Assembly (NCBI GenBank): GCA_001704765.1
Contig: MBFK01000065.1
Location: 1-64,000, forward strand
Reading direction: 5' to 3'
Length of the DNA: 64,000 nt
Origin: Sinorhizobium shofinae
GTDB taxonomy: Bacteria > Pseudomonadota > Alphaproteobacteria > Rhizobiales > Rhizobiaceae
Within the stretch, counting starts at the first letter, position 1; the number at the start of each line of letters is the position of its first letter. The notes below the pieces were generated by a model that saw only the letters and a program-made list of their open reading frames with translations, made no database searches and was not told where the DNA came from. Of the stretch, positions 45,321 through 57,840 are shown in pieces. A program made the translations under genes and the position numbers.

Positions 45321-46032
45321 TGGGGATGTTTGGGAGTGCGCTCGGTGGCAGGCGATGCCTGCATGCTACTCAAAACGCGGACCGAGAAACTGGGGACCAT
45401 GATGCGCAAAGCCGGCTTGCCGATCTGGGCCAAAATACGGTCGCATATTTATGGTTGGTGGCATAGGCAAGGTCAGCTTCGTCGCGCATAGCGGATCTGC
45501 TGCCGGTCGCTCGAGTCTTGGCGTCTCGTTCTCTCTGCGGCCCCGGAATTGCATGAACTTCCACGGACGCAACGGTGGCAGGAAATACGAAATGTCTTCG
45601 TTACACTTTTCGCTCCAACGCGACAGTTTAAAAGCACCCTAATCAGCTTGGCCTATAGTCATGCATCCTGGAGTCCAGGGGTAGAACGCAGAAATAGCCC
45701 AAAAGTAGTAGACCTCTCGAACCGTTCTTATTGTGTTCGCAATTATACCAGTCAATTTTCTGGGAGATTCACAAGCGGAATCGACCTTTGTTCGCGTTAT
45801 GTTCTTGTGAAAGGCGCGCTGGTGCAAGCGTCGTGGAAGACGCTGTGTTGGCGGACTTCACTCCATTCTGTCGCGCCTGAAAGAGGGGTCGTCCGCCTGG
45901 GCCACGGCACCGGAGGAGATAAGCAAGACGCCGGCGCGGCTAGAGCGGACACGTCTTGTTGTCGTTGCCCGTTTGGTCGATCACACTTCTGTTGCCTGAC
46001 CATTGCTGTACGCAAGCGGGATGGTGATTGCC
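45321..46032. other. Gene-free stretch of about 700 bases
   Basis: No frame here has a recognisable motif or a ribosome site. A perfect hairpin (GCAGGC-GAT-GCCTGC, 45348-45362) follows the GST gene but has no T-tract. Confidence 0.45.
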
Positions 46033-47346
<1,314 letters not shown>

Positions 47347-47475
47347 TTAAGATGGCGAGTAGACTTGTGGCCGCGCGGCACTGTGCCTCAGCCGCCGCCC
47401 CACTTCATGACAAGCTGCGGATGACCTCCATGGGCATCTAGATCAAAGCAGCGGCCATGGCCACCGACGCCATTT

Positions 47476-47521
<46 letters not shown>

Positions 47522-47587
47522 TATCGGTGCGGAGGCGAAATGTTGGAGCCGCTTGCTGCAAGCGTTCGATATAGGAGGCTATCGTCA

Positions 47588-49675
47588 TCACCGGACGCGC
47601 CCGGCAACGGTCGAATTCGGCGATGGCGGAAGAGAGTGGGGGTCGAACCCACCAAGGACCGTCTCTCGGCCCCTCCCGGATTTGAAGTCCGGACGCCCCA
47701 CCGGGGACGAATCTCCTCCTGATGCAGCATTACCGGTGACACCATTCGACAAATTGCCAAAGAAATCCAGACGGCTGCGATTAAGGCGGCGAAGATCCCC
47801 GCGCCTGAGCGTGACGCTGTGACGATCGAAGAAGTCGAGGATCTGGATGGCAACTTTGCGGCCGTTTTCGAGACGGTCGCGAAACTGCATTGCGGTGAAC
47901 CAGCCCTTGTCGGCGGCCGTGCTGATCTCGGCAACGACCGCAACCATCTCCGCGACCACGTCGCGCAGGAAGAAATGATCATGCGCCACTTCGTGCACCT
48001 TGCCCATGCGGCTGCCTAGCTTCAGCAGCCGGCGCACCTCAGCCTCCGGCACCGCCAGCGATCCGGCAATATCGCGCACGCGTGGCGGACGAAACCGTTG
48101 GGCTCCGTCGAGCAAGGGCTCGATCTCCTTCCAGAGCCGCTCGTCGTCCGCGGTCATGGTCACGCGATGTTCCGCAAGCCGAATCCATGCTCCATCCAGC
48201 ACGATCTCTCCCGATCGAACGAGGGCCCGCAAGGCCGCACGAAACGCAGGCGCGGCCAAGCGAAGCGCGAGCTCGGTCCGCAATCGTTCGACACCCATTC
48301 CCAGCAAGTCCGGTTTCTCCGCATGAAAGGCGCCGAGCCGCGCGAGGAGGTCAGCCCGAAGCCTCTCCCAGCTCTCTGACGACATGGCGAGTGTGGCGGC
48401 ATCCAGCGGCAGTTGCATTACGTCCAAAGATTGCGCCGAGGCCTCGGCTTCCCCCGCAGCAAGCGCCCGGTCGCGGGCGAAGGCGCTGATGTCAATGAAG
48501 AAGGGCGGAACGGCAAGCAATGCCGCGATTGCCTGTTCCGGCTCGAACAAGGAGAGGGCATCGAGCTGGGCCAGCCGTTCGGGCGTGCGGCGCTTGCGTG
48601 CAGGCGCGCGCAGATCCAGAAATCGGCCGCCGCCGATCGTGCGCCGGGCAGACGTGTCGCGAATGACGTAGCGGTCACCAGCCGCCGCGGCGATCGGCCG
48701 ATCCAGCACGAGCTGGACGAGCGTACGCGTTCCCGGTGCCGCCGGCTCTTCAGCCAGCAGCACGATGCGCGCTCCGACCTCCACCGATGCATGGTGAAGT
48801 CGCACCGGGAACCAGTGGCCGATCGGCTTGGGCTCCGACACCAGCACACGCAGCGTCGCATCGATCCGGCCGGTCGGTGCATGGAGGCTATGGTCGCAGA
48901 CGACATCTCCGCGGCTCACGGCTGCTTTCGTGATGTCGGGACCGACGAGGTTGAGCGCGCAGCGATCGCCCGCGCGGCCGATTGCGCTTGGCTTGTTCTG
49001 CGCATGGATCGATCGCACCCGCGCCTTGAGGCCCGAGGGGCTGACAGTGACGTGATCCTCCACCGACACTTGTCCCGAAAGAACGGTTCCAGTGACCACC
49101 GTGCCAACGCCCTGAATGATGAACGAGCGGTCGACGGCGAGCCGGAAGCGCCCGGCTGTCTGCCGCCGCATGAATGTGCGGGTCGCGGCGACGATTTTGT
49201 CGCGAAGCAGTGCCACGCCTCGGCCCGATACCGTCGAAACCGGGATCATCTGCGCTTCGGCAAGCGCTGTGCCTTTGAGCTCGTTCCGAATTGCCTGTTC
49301 GACGTCGACGAGACGGTCTTCCGCCACGAGGTCGGCCTTGGTGATGGCGATGACACCGTGTTCGATGCCGAGAAGATCGACGATGGCGAGATGCTCGCGT
49401 GTTTGCGGCATGACGCCGTCGTCAGCCGCGACCACGAGCAGGACGAAATCGATGCCGCTGGCGCCCGCAAGCATGGTGTGGATGAATTTCTCGTGGCCAG
49501 GGACATCGACGAAACCAACAGTCTTCGCGCCCTCGACCGGCATGTAGGCAAAGCCGAGCTCGATCGATATGCCGCGGTCCTTTTCCTCCTTTAGCCGATC
49601 CGTGTCGACCCCGGTCAGCGCCCGGACGAGGGCCGTCTTGCCGTGATCGATATGACCGGCGGTGCCGACGATCAC
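47588..49675 (-). CDS. selB: Selenocysteine-specific elongation factor SelB
   Basis: A 695-residue GTPase. The G domain has GHIDHGKTALVRALTG, the SelB GDP/GTP motifs DVPGHEKFIHTMLAGASGID and ITKAD, then EF-Tu-like domains II and III. C-terminal winged helices (SGEIVLDGAWIRLAEHRVTM, KGWFTAMQFRDRLENGRKVA) bind the SECIS. It carries Sec-tRNA to UGA codons marked by a SECIS hairpin. It overlaps the Sel1-repeat gene by 4 bp (ATGA). Its last 35 or so codons run through the selC gene, so the tail beyond NGVTG is probably not functional. Confidence 0.95.
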   Translation of the reverse strand: MIVGTAGHIDHGKTALVRALTGVDTDRLKEEKDRGISIELGFAYMPVEGAKTVGFVDVPGHEKFIHTMLAGASGIDFVLLVVAADDGVMPQTREHLAIVDLLGIEHGVIAITKADLVAEDRLVDVEQAIRNELKGTALAEAQMIPVSTVSGRGVALLRDKIVAATRTFMRRQTAGRFRLAVDRSFIIQGVGTVVTGTVLSGQVSVEDHVTVSPSGLKARVRSIHAQNKPSAIGRAGDRCALNLVGPDITKAAVSRGDVVCDHSLHAPTGRIDATLRVLVSEPKPIGHWFPVRLHHASVEVGARIVLLAEEPAAPGTRTLVQLVLDRPIAAAAGDRYVIRDTSARRTIGGGRFLDLRAPARKRRTPERLAQLDALSLFEPEQAIAALLAVPPFFIDISAFARDRALAAGEAEASAQSLDVMQLPLDAATLAMSSESWERLRADLLARLGAFHAEKPDLLGMGVERLRTELALRLAAPAFRAALRALVRSGEIVLDGAWIRLAEHRVTMTADDERLWKEIEPLLDGAQRFRPPRVRDIAGSLAVPEAEVRRLLKLGSRMGKVHEVAHDHFFLRDVVAEMVAVVAEISTAADKGWFTAMQFRDRLENGRKVAIQILDFFDRHSVTLRRGDLRRLNRSRLDFFGNLSNGVTGNAASGGDSSPVGRPDFKSGRGRETVLGGFDPHSLPPSPNSTVAGRVR
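47624..47719 (-). tRNA. selC: tRNA-Sec (anticodon UCA), selC
   Basis: The minus strand from 47719 folds as a tRNA-Sec. The 8-bp acceptor (GGAGGAGA with TCTCTTCC), the anticodon stem CCGGA-CTTCAAA-TCCGG with anticodon TCA, a long variable arm, the T arm GTGGG-TTCGACC-CCCAC, and the encoded end GCCA are all present. It is 96 nt with CCA. The 8+5 acceptor/T stack is the SelB-binding shape. It sits inside the 3' end of the selB frame, on the same strand. Confidence 0.93.
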
Positions 49676-50499
49676 CTTTCAGACCCCCCGCTTGTGCGCT
49701 CAAGGGGCACCGGAGTTTCGGCGAGCGGGAGTGCAGCGCGGCGCTCGGCCTCCTTCAATTCTTCCCCGTCGAGCGCTACGCGCACCACGTCGAAGAATGG
49801 CGCTGCCAGCGCGCTGCCGCCTTCACGCGCCCTCAAGAGCCAGGCGAAGGCCTCGATCGGGTCGCGGTCAATGCCGCTTCCGAGATGACAGGCCGCGCCA
49901 ATCATCGCCTGGCCGTCGGGGTCGCCGGCGCGGGCGCCACGCGCCCACCAGTAGACCGCCTCGACGGGATCACGCGCGACGCCGATCGCATTGTGGTAGA
50001 GCATTCCGAGCCGCGTCATCGACGAGGCGGAGCCGTTCTTCGCAGCGGCGAGCGCCCAGCGGCGCGCTTCCGCGAAATCGGGCTCGACGAGATCCCCCTC
50101 CAGTAACATCCAGCTCAGCATGTCCTGAGCCGCGACGTCATTCTGTTCGGCAGCCTTTCGGTAAAGGTCTGACGCCCGTTTGTAGTCAGGCGCCACTCCC
50201 TCGCCCTTGAACAGGAGCGAGGCGAGGTTGCGCTGGCCGACCGGATCGCCGGCTTCGGCGGCGAGGCTTAGCCAGCGATGGGCAAGATCGGCATCCCGGG
50301 TGACACCCAATCCGCCCGCAAAGCAGGCGCCGATATTGTTCTGTGCCCGCGCATGTCCCGTCCGGGCCAGGGGTTCCCATATTGAAAGCGCGGTCTCAAA
50401 GTCGCCGTTGCGGGCGGCTGCGAGCGCCTTTGCCATAGGCTCCTCGCAGGAGGCATCACCCTCGATCGGCCTTCGCATGAAGCGGCTGAAGAGACTCAC
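49672..50499 (-). CDS. Sel1-repeat (TPR-like) protein between selA and selB
   Basis: A 275-residue protein of Sel1-like repeats: [60 protein letters not shown] and [20 protein letters not shown] follow in series. It overlaps selA (4 bp) and selB (4 bp), so all three are translated together. No signal peptide. Sel1 repeats mediate protein contacts. A role in selenocysteine synthesis or delivery is possible but not known; the similarity of the names Sel1 and sel genes is chance. Confidence 0.88.
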   Translation of the reverse strand: MSLFSRFMRRPIEGDASCEEPMAKALAAARNGDFETALSIWEPLARTGHARAQNNIGACFAGGLGVTRDADLAHRWLSLAAEAGDPVGQRNLASLLFKGEGVAPDYKRASDLYRKAAEQNDVAAQDMLSWMLLEGDLVEPDFAEARRWALAAAKNGSASSMTRLGMLYHNAIGVARDPVEAVYWWARGARAGDPDGQAMIGAACHLGSGIDRDPIEAFAWLLRAREGGSALAAPFFDVVRVALDGEELKEAERRAALPLAETPVPLERTSGGSER

Positions 50500-51908
50500 G
50501 ACGACGATCCTTCTGCAGGCGAACAGAGGCGTGCGAGATTGGCGACGAAGCCTACCTCGTCCTCGAGGCAGCGCAGGTCCAGGATCAGCGCCCCGCGTTC
50601 GATGCGGCCGATGACCGGCATCGGAAGATGCCGCATCGCCGCGGCCAGTTCGGCAAGCATGCGGCCGCTGCCGGACGGTGGCGCGAGCGCCAGGCCCGCG
50701 CTTGGCACAGTGGCGAGTGGCAGGGCGCCGGAACCGATCTGGCTTGCGCAGTCGATGACCGAAACGTGGACCGTGCCCTTTACGGCCTGCTCCACCAAGG
50801 GAGCCAGCCGCGCGGCCTGCTGGCGGATGTCGGCCTGCGGACGGGCAAGCAGCCGCATCGTCGGGAGGCGCTCGCTCAGCCGATCCGGGTCGCGATAGAG
50901 CCGCAGCGTCGCCTCTAGTGCCGCCAGGCGGATCTTGTCGACACGCAGCGCGCGCTTCATCGGGTTCCTATTGATCCTTTCGATGAAGGCGCTGCGCCCG
51001 ATGACGAAGCCGGCCTGCGGCCCGCCGAGCAGCTTGTCGCCGGAAAAGGTGACGATGTCGGCACCGGCGGCGATCGCTTCGCTGACAGTCGGCTCATGTG
51101 AGAGCCCGAAACTCTCGAGATCGGTCAGCGTGCCGGAACCCAGGTCGTTGACCAGGGGCAGCCCACGTTCATGGGCGATCGCCGCGAGCTCCCGCGCGCC
51201 GACCTCCTTCGTGAAGCCTTCGATGCGGTAGTTGGAGGTGTGGACCTTCAAGATCAGGCCGGTATCCGGGCCGATGGCGTCCCTGTAATCCCTGGCATGG
51301 GTGCGGTTCGTCGTGCCGACCTCGACGAGGCCGACACCAGAACGCAGCATGATGTCCGGCATGCGGAACGCTCCGCCGATTTCGATGAGCTCGCCGCGCG
51401 AGACGATTGCTTCCCGGCCGGCCGCCAAGCTGTTCAGCACCAACAGCACGGCGGCGGCATTGTTGTTAACGACGGTCGCATCCTCCGCCCCGGTCAGCTC
51501 GCAGACGAGCGCACGCAGGTGATCATCCCTTTCGCCGCGTTTGCCGCTTTTGAGGTCGAATTCGAGCGCAACCGCTTCGCGCATCGCCGCCGTCGCGGCA
51601 TCGATCGCCGCCTCAGCCAGCAAGGCGCGGCCGAGATTGGTGTGAAGCACGGTTCCCGTCAGATTGAACAGGGGACGGAGCGTCGATCGATTGTCCGCCT
51701 CGAGCGCCGCGACGGCGGCAGCCACGATGGCGTCGAGGGGAGGAACGTCTCCGCCTTCGCGCACCGCGTCGCGGATCCTGTCTAGGACGCGGCGCAAGAC
51801 TTCGACAACGGTCAGTCGTCCGAAACGCTCGATCGCTTCGACGACGCCGGCCAGTCTCAAGAGATCATCCACCGACGGGATATCACGCAACCTGACATTG
51901 GCATCCAT
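50496..51908 (-). CDS. selA: L-seryl-tRNA(Sec) selenium transferase SelA
   Basis: A 470-residue PLP enzyme that converts Ser-tRNA(Sec) to Sec-tRNA(Sec) with selenophosphate. The PLP lysine is in [19 protein letters not shown]. The N-terminal segment [20 protein letters not shown] and [20 protein letters not shown] are typical. The ATG at 51908 follows GGGAGGG, so it is preferred over 51950. It follows fdhE by 132 bp and is coupled to the Sel1-repeat gene. Confidence 0.95.
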   Translation of the reverse strand: MDANVRLRDIPSVDDLLRLAGVVEAIERFGRLTVVEVLRRVLDRIRDAVREGGDVPPLDAIVAAAVAALEADNRSTLRPLFNLTGTVLHTNLGRALLAEAAIDAATAAMREAVALEFDLKSGKRGERDDHLRALVCELTGAEDATVVNNNAAAVLLVLNSLAAGREAIVSRGELIEIGGAFRMPDIMLRSGVGLVEVGTTNRTHARDYRDAIGPDTGLILKVHTSNYRIEGFTKEVGARELAAIAHERGLPLVNDLGSGTLTDLESFGLSHEPTVSEAIAAGADIVTFSGDKLLGGPQAGFVIGRSAFIERINRNPMKRALRVDKIRLAALEATLRLYRDPDRLSERLPTMRLLARPQADIRQQAARLAPLVEQAVKGTVHVSVIDCASQIGSGALPLATVPSAGLALAPPSGSGRMLAELAAAMRHLPMPVIGRIERGALILDLRCLEDEVGFVANLARLCSPAEGSSS

Positions 51909-52040
51909 TCCAGCCCTCCCTGGGTCACGCTCCTGTCTCGCTTCGTTCATCACTCTAAGAAGCGTGTCGCATTGGCGAATTCCTGCAACGCGCTTTTGCG
52001 TCTTTCTGCTAATGCCGCGGCGCCCTTTGGGCGACATGCA

Positions 52041-52958
52041 TCAGAAGCCTGCCAGGAGCGGCGAAAATCCGCCGCGGCGATGGGGGCCTTCGCGCATCAG
52101 GAGGTCGAGGCTCAGGCTTGCGACATCGTCGGCGATCGGCTCTGTCGCCGGCTCCTTGTTCTGGTAGAAAATCTTCGTCCAGCCATGGCACTCGTCGCAA
52201 GTCTCGGCCTTGACGGTCCCGCCGTGGTTCTCGATCTCGCGGTAGGAGATCCCCTTGGTGGAGCCGCAAAGCAGGCATTTGACGCGGACATAGTGCCAGA
52301 GCGTTGAGCAAAGGGAGCAGCAGCAGAACCGCGCGCCGTGCGATCCCGGCCAGCCGACGACCATGGATGAGACCGGCCTTCCGCCGCACACGGGGCAAAT
52401 GCCGTCGGCGACCGGCGTGAGCGCCCCCGGGTCCAGAACCGAGGCCAGCCGCGCGAAGTGCACCTGCAGTGCCGCCCAGACGAAGATATGCTCGGCGATC
52501 GCGTCGGCGGGCAAGGAACCGGAGAGGACGGTCTCGGCCATGGCGAGACGCGCTCCCGGGTCGGCGCCGGTGACGCGGGCGAGCGCATCGGCGGCAGAGG
52601 CAGGCTTGCCGATTGCGTCAGCCGCGGCGAACAGACGGTCGAATATGGAACCGATCGCTTCGCCGTCCTCGACCCCGTTGCGATGGAGCGGCGGCATTTC
52701 GAACTCGCGTGCACGCGTGAGCGTCGCGGCGTCGGGTCCTTCGGCAGGAGCAAGGTTGGCCTGGACATCATGCTGGGTGGCCGCGAGCCCTGCAAGGAAG
52801 TTGAGATAGGGTGCAAGGTCGCTCGCGTTGGCCAGTTGGCGCAGGCGCGCCGATCGGGCGGCGAAAAGCGAAGCGGGATCGGGAAGGCGCACGAACGGCG
52901 GCGACGAAACATCCCCAATGGCGGTCGGATCGGGCGCTGCGGCGTCTTTGCGTTTCAT
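52041..52958 (-). CDS. fdhE: Formate dehydrogenase accessory protein FdhE
   Basis: About 305 residues from the ATG at 52958 (behind GAGGAG). The C-terminal half carries four CxxC motifs (CPVCGG, CSLC, CLLC, CDEC), likely an iron site. FdhE is needed for maturation of respiratory formate dehydrogenases. It lies 137 bp downstream of fdoI in the same operon. Confidence 0.92.
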   Translation of the reverse strand: MKRKDAAAPDPTAIGDVSSPPFVRLPDPASLFAARSARLRQLANASDLAPYLNFLAGLAATQHDVQANLAPAEGPDAATLTRAREFEMPPLHRNGVEDGEAIGSIFDRLFAAADAIGKPASAADALARVTGADPGARLAMAETVLSGSLPADAIAEHIFVWAALQVHFARLASVLDPGALTPVADGICPVCGGRPVSSMVVGWPGSHGARFCCCSLCSTLWHYVRVKCLLCGSTKGISYREIENHGGTVKAETCDECHGWTKIFYQNKEPATEPIADDVASLSLDLLMREGPHRRGGFSPLLAGF

Positions 52959-53095
52959 CACACTCCTCACGAACCCGACGGGTCACGTGATACAGCCCTT
53001 ACAGCGCCTCACGTCTTATCAGACGAGCAATATCGCTGTAACACTTTGAACCGCTGCACGGCTCCGATTTAAGGAAACATGCAGGAGGCTGCTTG

Positions 53096-53803
53096 CTATT
53101 CGGCTGCGGTTCGTTTCGTATCCTTCGTTGGCGATTTGGCGACCAGCTCGCGCAGCCATTTGCGATGATACCGCCACGCCCAGCCGCCGGTCACGTAACC
53201 GCGCGTCATTGCCCGTATGGTACCGCGGACCCAGATCGCTGCATAGACGTGGACGATCCAGACGCTGATCGCGAGGATAGCGGCGATCGAGTGCACGAGA
53301 AGCGCCCATCGTTTCTGCTCGATCGTGGTGTAGGCCGCGAAATACTGATCCCATATGACGACACCGGACGTTATCAGCACGACGATCAAAACCGACATGG
53401 ACCAGAAGACGAGCTTTTGCCCGGCATTGTACTTGCCGATCTCAGGCAGGCGTTCGTCGTGGGCGGTCAGGACATCGCGCACGCGCGCAAGCCAGGTGCC
53501 ATCCTCGCGCTTCCAGAGATTGAGCTTCCAGAAGCGTAAGAAAAGACCGAGGAAGCTGAAAAACAGAATGACGCCGACCCAGGGATGAATGGCGCGCACC
53601 GACTGGCCGCCGCCGAACAGCGCTGACAGGATGAAAAGCCGCGGGTGGAACAGAGACAGACCGGAAAGCGCGAGCAACACGAGGCTTGTAGCCGTGATCC
53701 AGTGATTAATTCGCGCGCCGCCGGTATAACGATCGACCGTGACAGGCTTGCCCGGATGAACGCTGTCGCCTTTCCCGACATGATAATCCTTGTCCGTACT
53801 CAT
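53096..53803 (-). CDS. fdoI: Formate dehydrogenase cytochrome b556 subunit FdoI
   Basis: A 235-residue membrane protein with four helices, including [20 protein letters not shown] (with a haem His), [20 protein letters not shown] and [20 protein letters not shown]. It passes electrons from FdoGH to quinone in the inner membrane. The start overlaps the fdoH stop by 4 bp (ATGA). Confidence 0.95.
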   Translation of the reverse strand: MSTDKDYHVGKGDSVHPGKPVTVDRYTGGARINHWITATSLVLLALSGLSLFHPRLFILSALFGGGQSVRAIHPWVGVILFFSFLGLFLRFWKLNLWKREDGTWLARVRDVLTAHDERLPEIGKYNAGQKLVFWSMSVLIVVLITSGVVIWDQYFAAYTTIEQKRWALLVHSIAAILAISVWIVHVYAAIWVRGTIRAMTRGYVTGGWAWRYHRKWLRELVAKSPTKDTKRTAAE

Positions 53804-54741
53804 GAGGAACGATCTCCCGTAAACCTCTCAGCGGCCTCCTCGTCCTCTTCGGAAACGCGGTTGGGGCCGTTGACCAGATAGTGCAGGAAGCCGCTGACCG
53901 CCGCGACGCCGATAACGGCGAGCCCCGCATATTTCGTAGCTCCCTTCCAGGCTTCAACGATCGGGCTGATCTTCGGATTGTTCGGCAGACCAGCGTAAAT
54001 CTCGGGCTTGTCGGCATGGTGCAGCACGTACATGACATGCGTGCCGCCGACCCCCGGCGGATCGTAAAGCCCTGCATTTTCAAAGCCGCGCGACTTCAGA
54101 TCGGCGATCCGCCCCTCCGCGTGCTTCTTCATCTCTTCCTTGGTGCCGTAGACGATCGCCTGCGTGGGGCATGCTTTCGCGCAGGCCGGCCCCTGGCCAA
54201 CAGCGATGCGGTCGGAACAGAGCGTGCATTTGTAAGCAGTGTGGTCGACCTTAGAGATCCGCGGAATGTTGAACGGGCATCCCTTGATGCAATAGCCGCA
54301 GCCGATGCAGTTCTCGTGCACGAAGTCGACGATGCCGTTCGAATATTGGACGATGGCACCGGGGGCAGGGCATGCCTTGAGGCAGCCCGGATCCTCGCAA
54401 TGCATGCAGCCGTCCTTACGGATCAGCCACTCCAAATTGTTCGTCTCCGGGTTTTCCCACTCGGTGAACCGCATCAGCGTGAACATGTCCGGCGTCAGAT
54501 CGTGCGGGTTCTCATAGACGCCTGTGTTGGTCTCGAGTTCGGGATGGGTGTCGTTCCACTCGATACAGGCCGATTGGCAGGCCTTGCAGCCGATGCATTT
54601 CGAGACGTCGATTAGCTTGGCCACCTCGGTCTGTCGCTCAGCGGGCGGCGTCACGGTCGACGCCGATCGCCGTATCAGATCCTTTTCGCCGAACTTCGGG
54701 CTTTGAGGTCCGGTGGTGGGATTTGGGACGGGCGGGAACAT
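53800..54741 (-). CDS. fdoH: Formate dehydrogenase iron-sulfur subunit FdoH
   Basis: A 313-residue subunit with four ferredoxin-type clusters: [46 protein letters not shown] and [20 protein letters not shown]. One C-terminal membrane helix ([20 protein letters not shown]) anchors it. It carries electrons from FdoG to FdoI. It starts 12 bp after the fdoG stop. Confidence 0.96.
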   Translation of the reverse strand: MFPPVPNPTTGPQSPKFGEKDLIRRSASTVTPPAERQTEVAKLIDVSKCIGCKACQSACIEWNDTHPELETNTGVYENPHDLTPDMFTLMRFTEWENPETNNLEWLIRKDGCMHCEDPGCLKACPAPGAIVQYSNGIVDFVHENCIGCGYCIKGCPFNIPRISKVDHTAYKCTLCSDRIAVGQGPACAKACPTQAIVYGTKEEMKKHAEGRIADLKSRGFENAGLYDPPGVGGTHVMYVLHHADKPEIYAGLPNNPKISPIVEAWKGATKYAGLAVIGVAAVSGFLHYLVNGPNRVSEEDEEAAERFTGDRSS

Positions 54742-54753
54742 GGCTCAAGCCTC

Positions 54754-57700
54754 CTACGCCACCGGCCCTGCGATGGGCTCGATATTGACCAGGAACGCCT
54801 TGTATTCCGGCGTCTCTATGTTGGCGTCGCCGACGAACGGCGTCAGCGAGTTCGGACCGAAGCCCTTCTTGGCCGCGCCGGTGAAGCCCCAGTGCAACGG
54901 TATGCCCACGACGTGGACGGGCTTGCCGTCGCAGATCAAGGGTTTGATCCGCTTGGTCACGACTGCTTTGGCCTGGATCGATCCGCGTTTGGACCATACG
55001 CGCACCCAGCCGCCCTTGGTGATGCCTTTCTCCGCCGCGAGTTCCTCGGATATCTCGACGAAGAACTCCGGCTGCAGCACGGCATTCACCCGGACATGCT
55101 TGGTCCAATAATGGAAGTGCTCGGTCAGCCGATAGGAGGTCGCCGCATAGGGGAACTCCGCCGAGGCGGTTTCGGCGAACTGCTCGAAATCGCCGGCAAA
55201 CACACGCGCCGCCGGATTGCCGCGCACTTTCGGGGCGATGAGATTGCCTACCGGGGATTCGAACGGCTCGTAGTGCGCCGGGAACGGCCCGTCGCGCATC
55301 ATTCCCCTGGAGAAGAGGCGCGAGACGCCCTCCGGATTCATGATGAACGGCCCGACATCCGCAGGCTTTGCCGACGGCGCGATGTCGGGCACGTCGTAGC
55401 CGGCCCATTTCGCGCCGTCCCATTCGATCACTTTGCGGCTTGGGTCCCAGGCCTTGCCGTTCAGGTCCGCCGAGGCCCTGTTGTAGAGGATCCGGCGGTT
55501 GGCAGGCCAGGAGAACGTCCATTTGGGATAGGTGCCGGTCTCGTCGGGGTCCGACGTGTCGCGCCGGGCCATGTTGTTGCCGTTCTCGTTGAAACAGCCG
55601 GAATAGATCCAGCAGCCGCTCGAGGTCGAACCGTCATCGCGCAGCGCCGCGAAGCCAGGCACGAGCTTGCCCGCCTCCGCCAGCACCTTTGTGGGGTCGG
55701 CGGCATCATAGACGGTAGCAAGCGCCTTGCCATTGATCTCCTTGGCAAGCTCTTCGGCGGTCGGCTCGTTCGCATCCGCATAGGCCCAGTCGAGATTGAC
55801 GATCGGGTCTGGGAACGCCCCGCCTTCCTTGCGATAGAGTTCCTTCAGCCGCACATGGATCTGCGCCATGATCCAGTTGTCGGTCCTCGCTTCGCCGGGA
55901 GGCGTGCCGCCCGGCCAATGCCACTGCAGCCACCGGCTGGAATTGGTGAGCGAACCTTCATCTTCGGCGAAACAGGTGGAGGGGAGTTGGATGACCTCCG
56001 TCTGGATCTGTGAAGAATCGACATCGTTGAACTCGCCGTGGTTCTCCCAGAAGCGAGCCGTCTCGGTATCGAGCGGATCCATGGTGACGAGATATTTGAG
56101 CTTCGACAGCGACTCCGTCACCTTCTTGCGGTTCGGCGCGGCAAGCAGCGGATTGAAGCCCTGGCAGAAATATCCCGTCATCTTGCCCTGGTTCATGAGC
56201 TCGAAGGCGCGAAGGATGTCGTAGCCGGATACGTCGAGCTTCGGAAGCCAATCATAGGCGAAATCGTTTTCCGGCGTCGCCGCCGGACCCCACATCGCCT
56301 TTTGGAAGCTGACGAAGAACTTTCTGTAGTTCTGCCAATAGCTCATCTGGTTGGGCCGAAGCGGCTTGAAGCCGCGCGTCGACATATAGGTCTCGAGATC
56401 GACCTCCTTCTCATTCGGCAACGTCAGGTAGCCGGGCAGCAGGTTCGACATCAGTCCGACATCGGTCAAGCCCTGGATGTTCGAATGGCCGCGCAGTGCA
56501 TTCATGCCACCGCCGCGCACGCCGATATTGCCGAGGATCAACTGCAGCATCGCCATGGCGCGGATATTCTGCGAACCCTTGGAATGCTGCGTCCAGCCGA
56601 GCGCATACATCGAGGTCATCGCCTTGCTCGGTGATGAGCATTCCCCGATCATTTCGGCCACTTTCAGGAATTTGTCCTTCGGCGTACCGCATATCCGCAC
56701 TACCATTTCGGGTGTGTAGACGGAGACATGCGCCTTCAACAGGTTCCATACGCAACGCGGATTCGCCAGCGTGTCATCCACGACCGCATAGCCATCGACG
56801 CCGATGACATAGTCCCATGTCGACTTGTCGTAATCGCGCTTTGCCTCGTCATAGCCCGTGAACAGCCCGTCCTTGTATGCGAAGCCGTCCTTGACGATGT
56901 AGCTGGCATTGGTGAACGCCTTGACATAGTCCCACTGCACCTTTTCATTCTGGATGCAGTAGTTGATGACGCCCAGCAGAAAGGCGATGTCCGTACCCTG
57001 GCGGATCGGCGCATAGAGATCGGCCACCGACGCAGACCGGGTGAAGCGCGGATCGACCACGATCAATCTTGCGCCACGATTGGCTTTCGCTTCCGTGACC
57101 CATTTGAATCCACAAGGATGCGCTTCGGCGGCATTACCGCCCATGATGACCACGAGGTCGGTATTCTTGATGTCCGTCCAGGAGTTCGTCATTGCGCCGC
57201 GGCCGAAAGTTGGAGCCAAACTGGCTACCGTAGGGCCGTGTCAGACACGCGCTTGGTTGTCGAAGACTAGCATCCCGGCGCTGCGCACGACCTTGTAGGT
57301 CTCCCAGGCCGTTTCGTTCGTTGTCGCGGAGGCCGCGAGAAAACCGGTCGTTATCCACCGGTTCACGGTAACGCCGTCTTTGTTCTTCTGAATGAAATTG
57401 GCGTCGCGATCATCCTTCATCAGTCGGGCGATCCGGTCGAGAGCGTCGTCCCAACTGACTCGCTCGAATCTGTCCGAGCCGGGTTTGCGGATCATCGGAT
57501 ATTTCAGGCGGGTCTCGGACTTGACGAAATCAAGCAGCGCCGCCCCTTTCGGACAGAGTGTGCCGCGATTTGTCGGATGATCGGTGTCACCCTCGATATG
57601 GATGATCTCCGCCCGCTCGCCCTTCTTACGGTCGCCCTTCGAATACATGATGACGCCGCACGCGACGGAGCAATAGGGACATGTGTTGCGGGTTTCCGTG

Positions 57701-57840
57701 GTGCTCACGAGCTTGAAGGCGCGGATTGCCTCGGCATGAGCCGCCTCGATTTCACCAAAGCCAAGGGCACCGAGCGCCGTGGCCGCCACACCGGCACCGG
57801 CCGCGCCTAGAAATTGGCGCCGTGAGAGTTCCATGTTCAT
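54754..57840 (-). CDS. fdoG: Formate dehydrogenase catalytic subunit FdoG, selenoprotein (Sec200)
   Basis: A 1028-residue molybdopterin enzyme read through an in-frame TGA at 57241-57243 (codon 200). Before the TGA come a Tat signal (SRRQFLGAAGAGVAATALGA) and the 4Fe-4S site CPYCSVACG plus TLCPKGAALL. After it, the frame goes on as HGPTVASLAPTFGRGAMTNS. Formate dehydrogenases N and O have Sec at this point before HGP. It oxidises formate to CO2 in the periplasm. A hairpin follows the UGA. Treating the two halves as separate genes would be wrong. Confidence 0.96.
57214..57226 (-). promoter_or_regulatory. Apical stem of the fdoG SECIS element
   Basis: AGCCA-GTT-TGGCT lies 15-27 nt after the UGA, in the place where bacterial SECIS hairpins hold their SelB-binding loop. 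The longer stem below it, towards the UGA, is only partly paired by eye, so the fold needs a computed check. Confidence 0.6.

Noticed and set aside
45348..45362. Hairpin GCAGGC-GAT-GCCTGC after the GST gene as an intrinsic terminator
   Set aside because: No T-tract follows the stem.
48413..49594. 393-codon plus-strand frame opposite selB
   Set aside because: Shadow frame; selB has full G-domain motifs on the other strand.
57241..57243. TGA as a true stop splitting fdoG into a short Tat protein and a separate dehydrogenase
   Set aside because: The position matches the family's Sec codon, sequence homology continues straight across it, and all selenocysteine genes are next to it.
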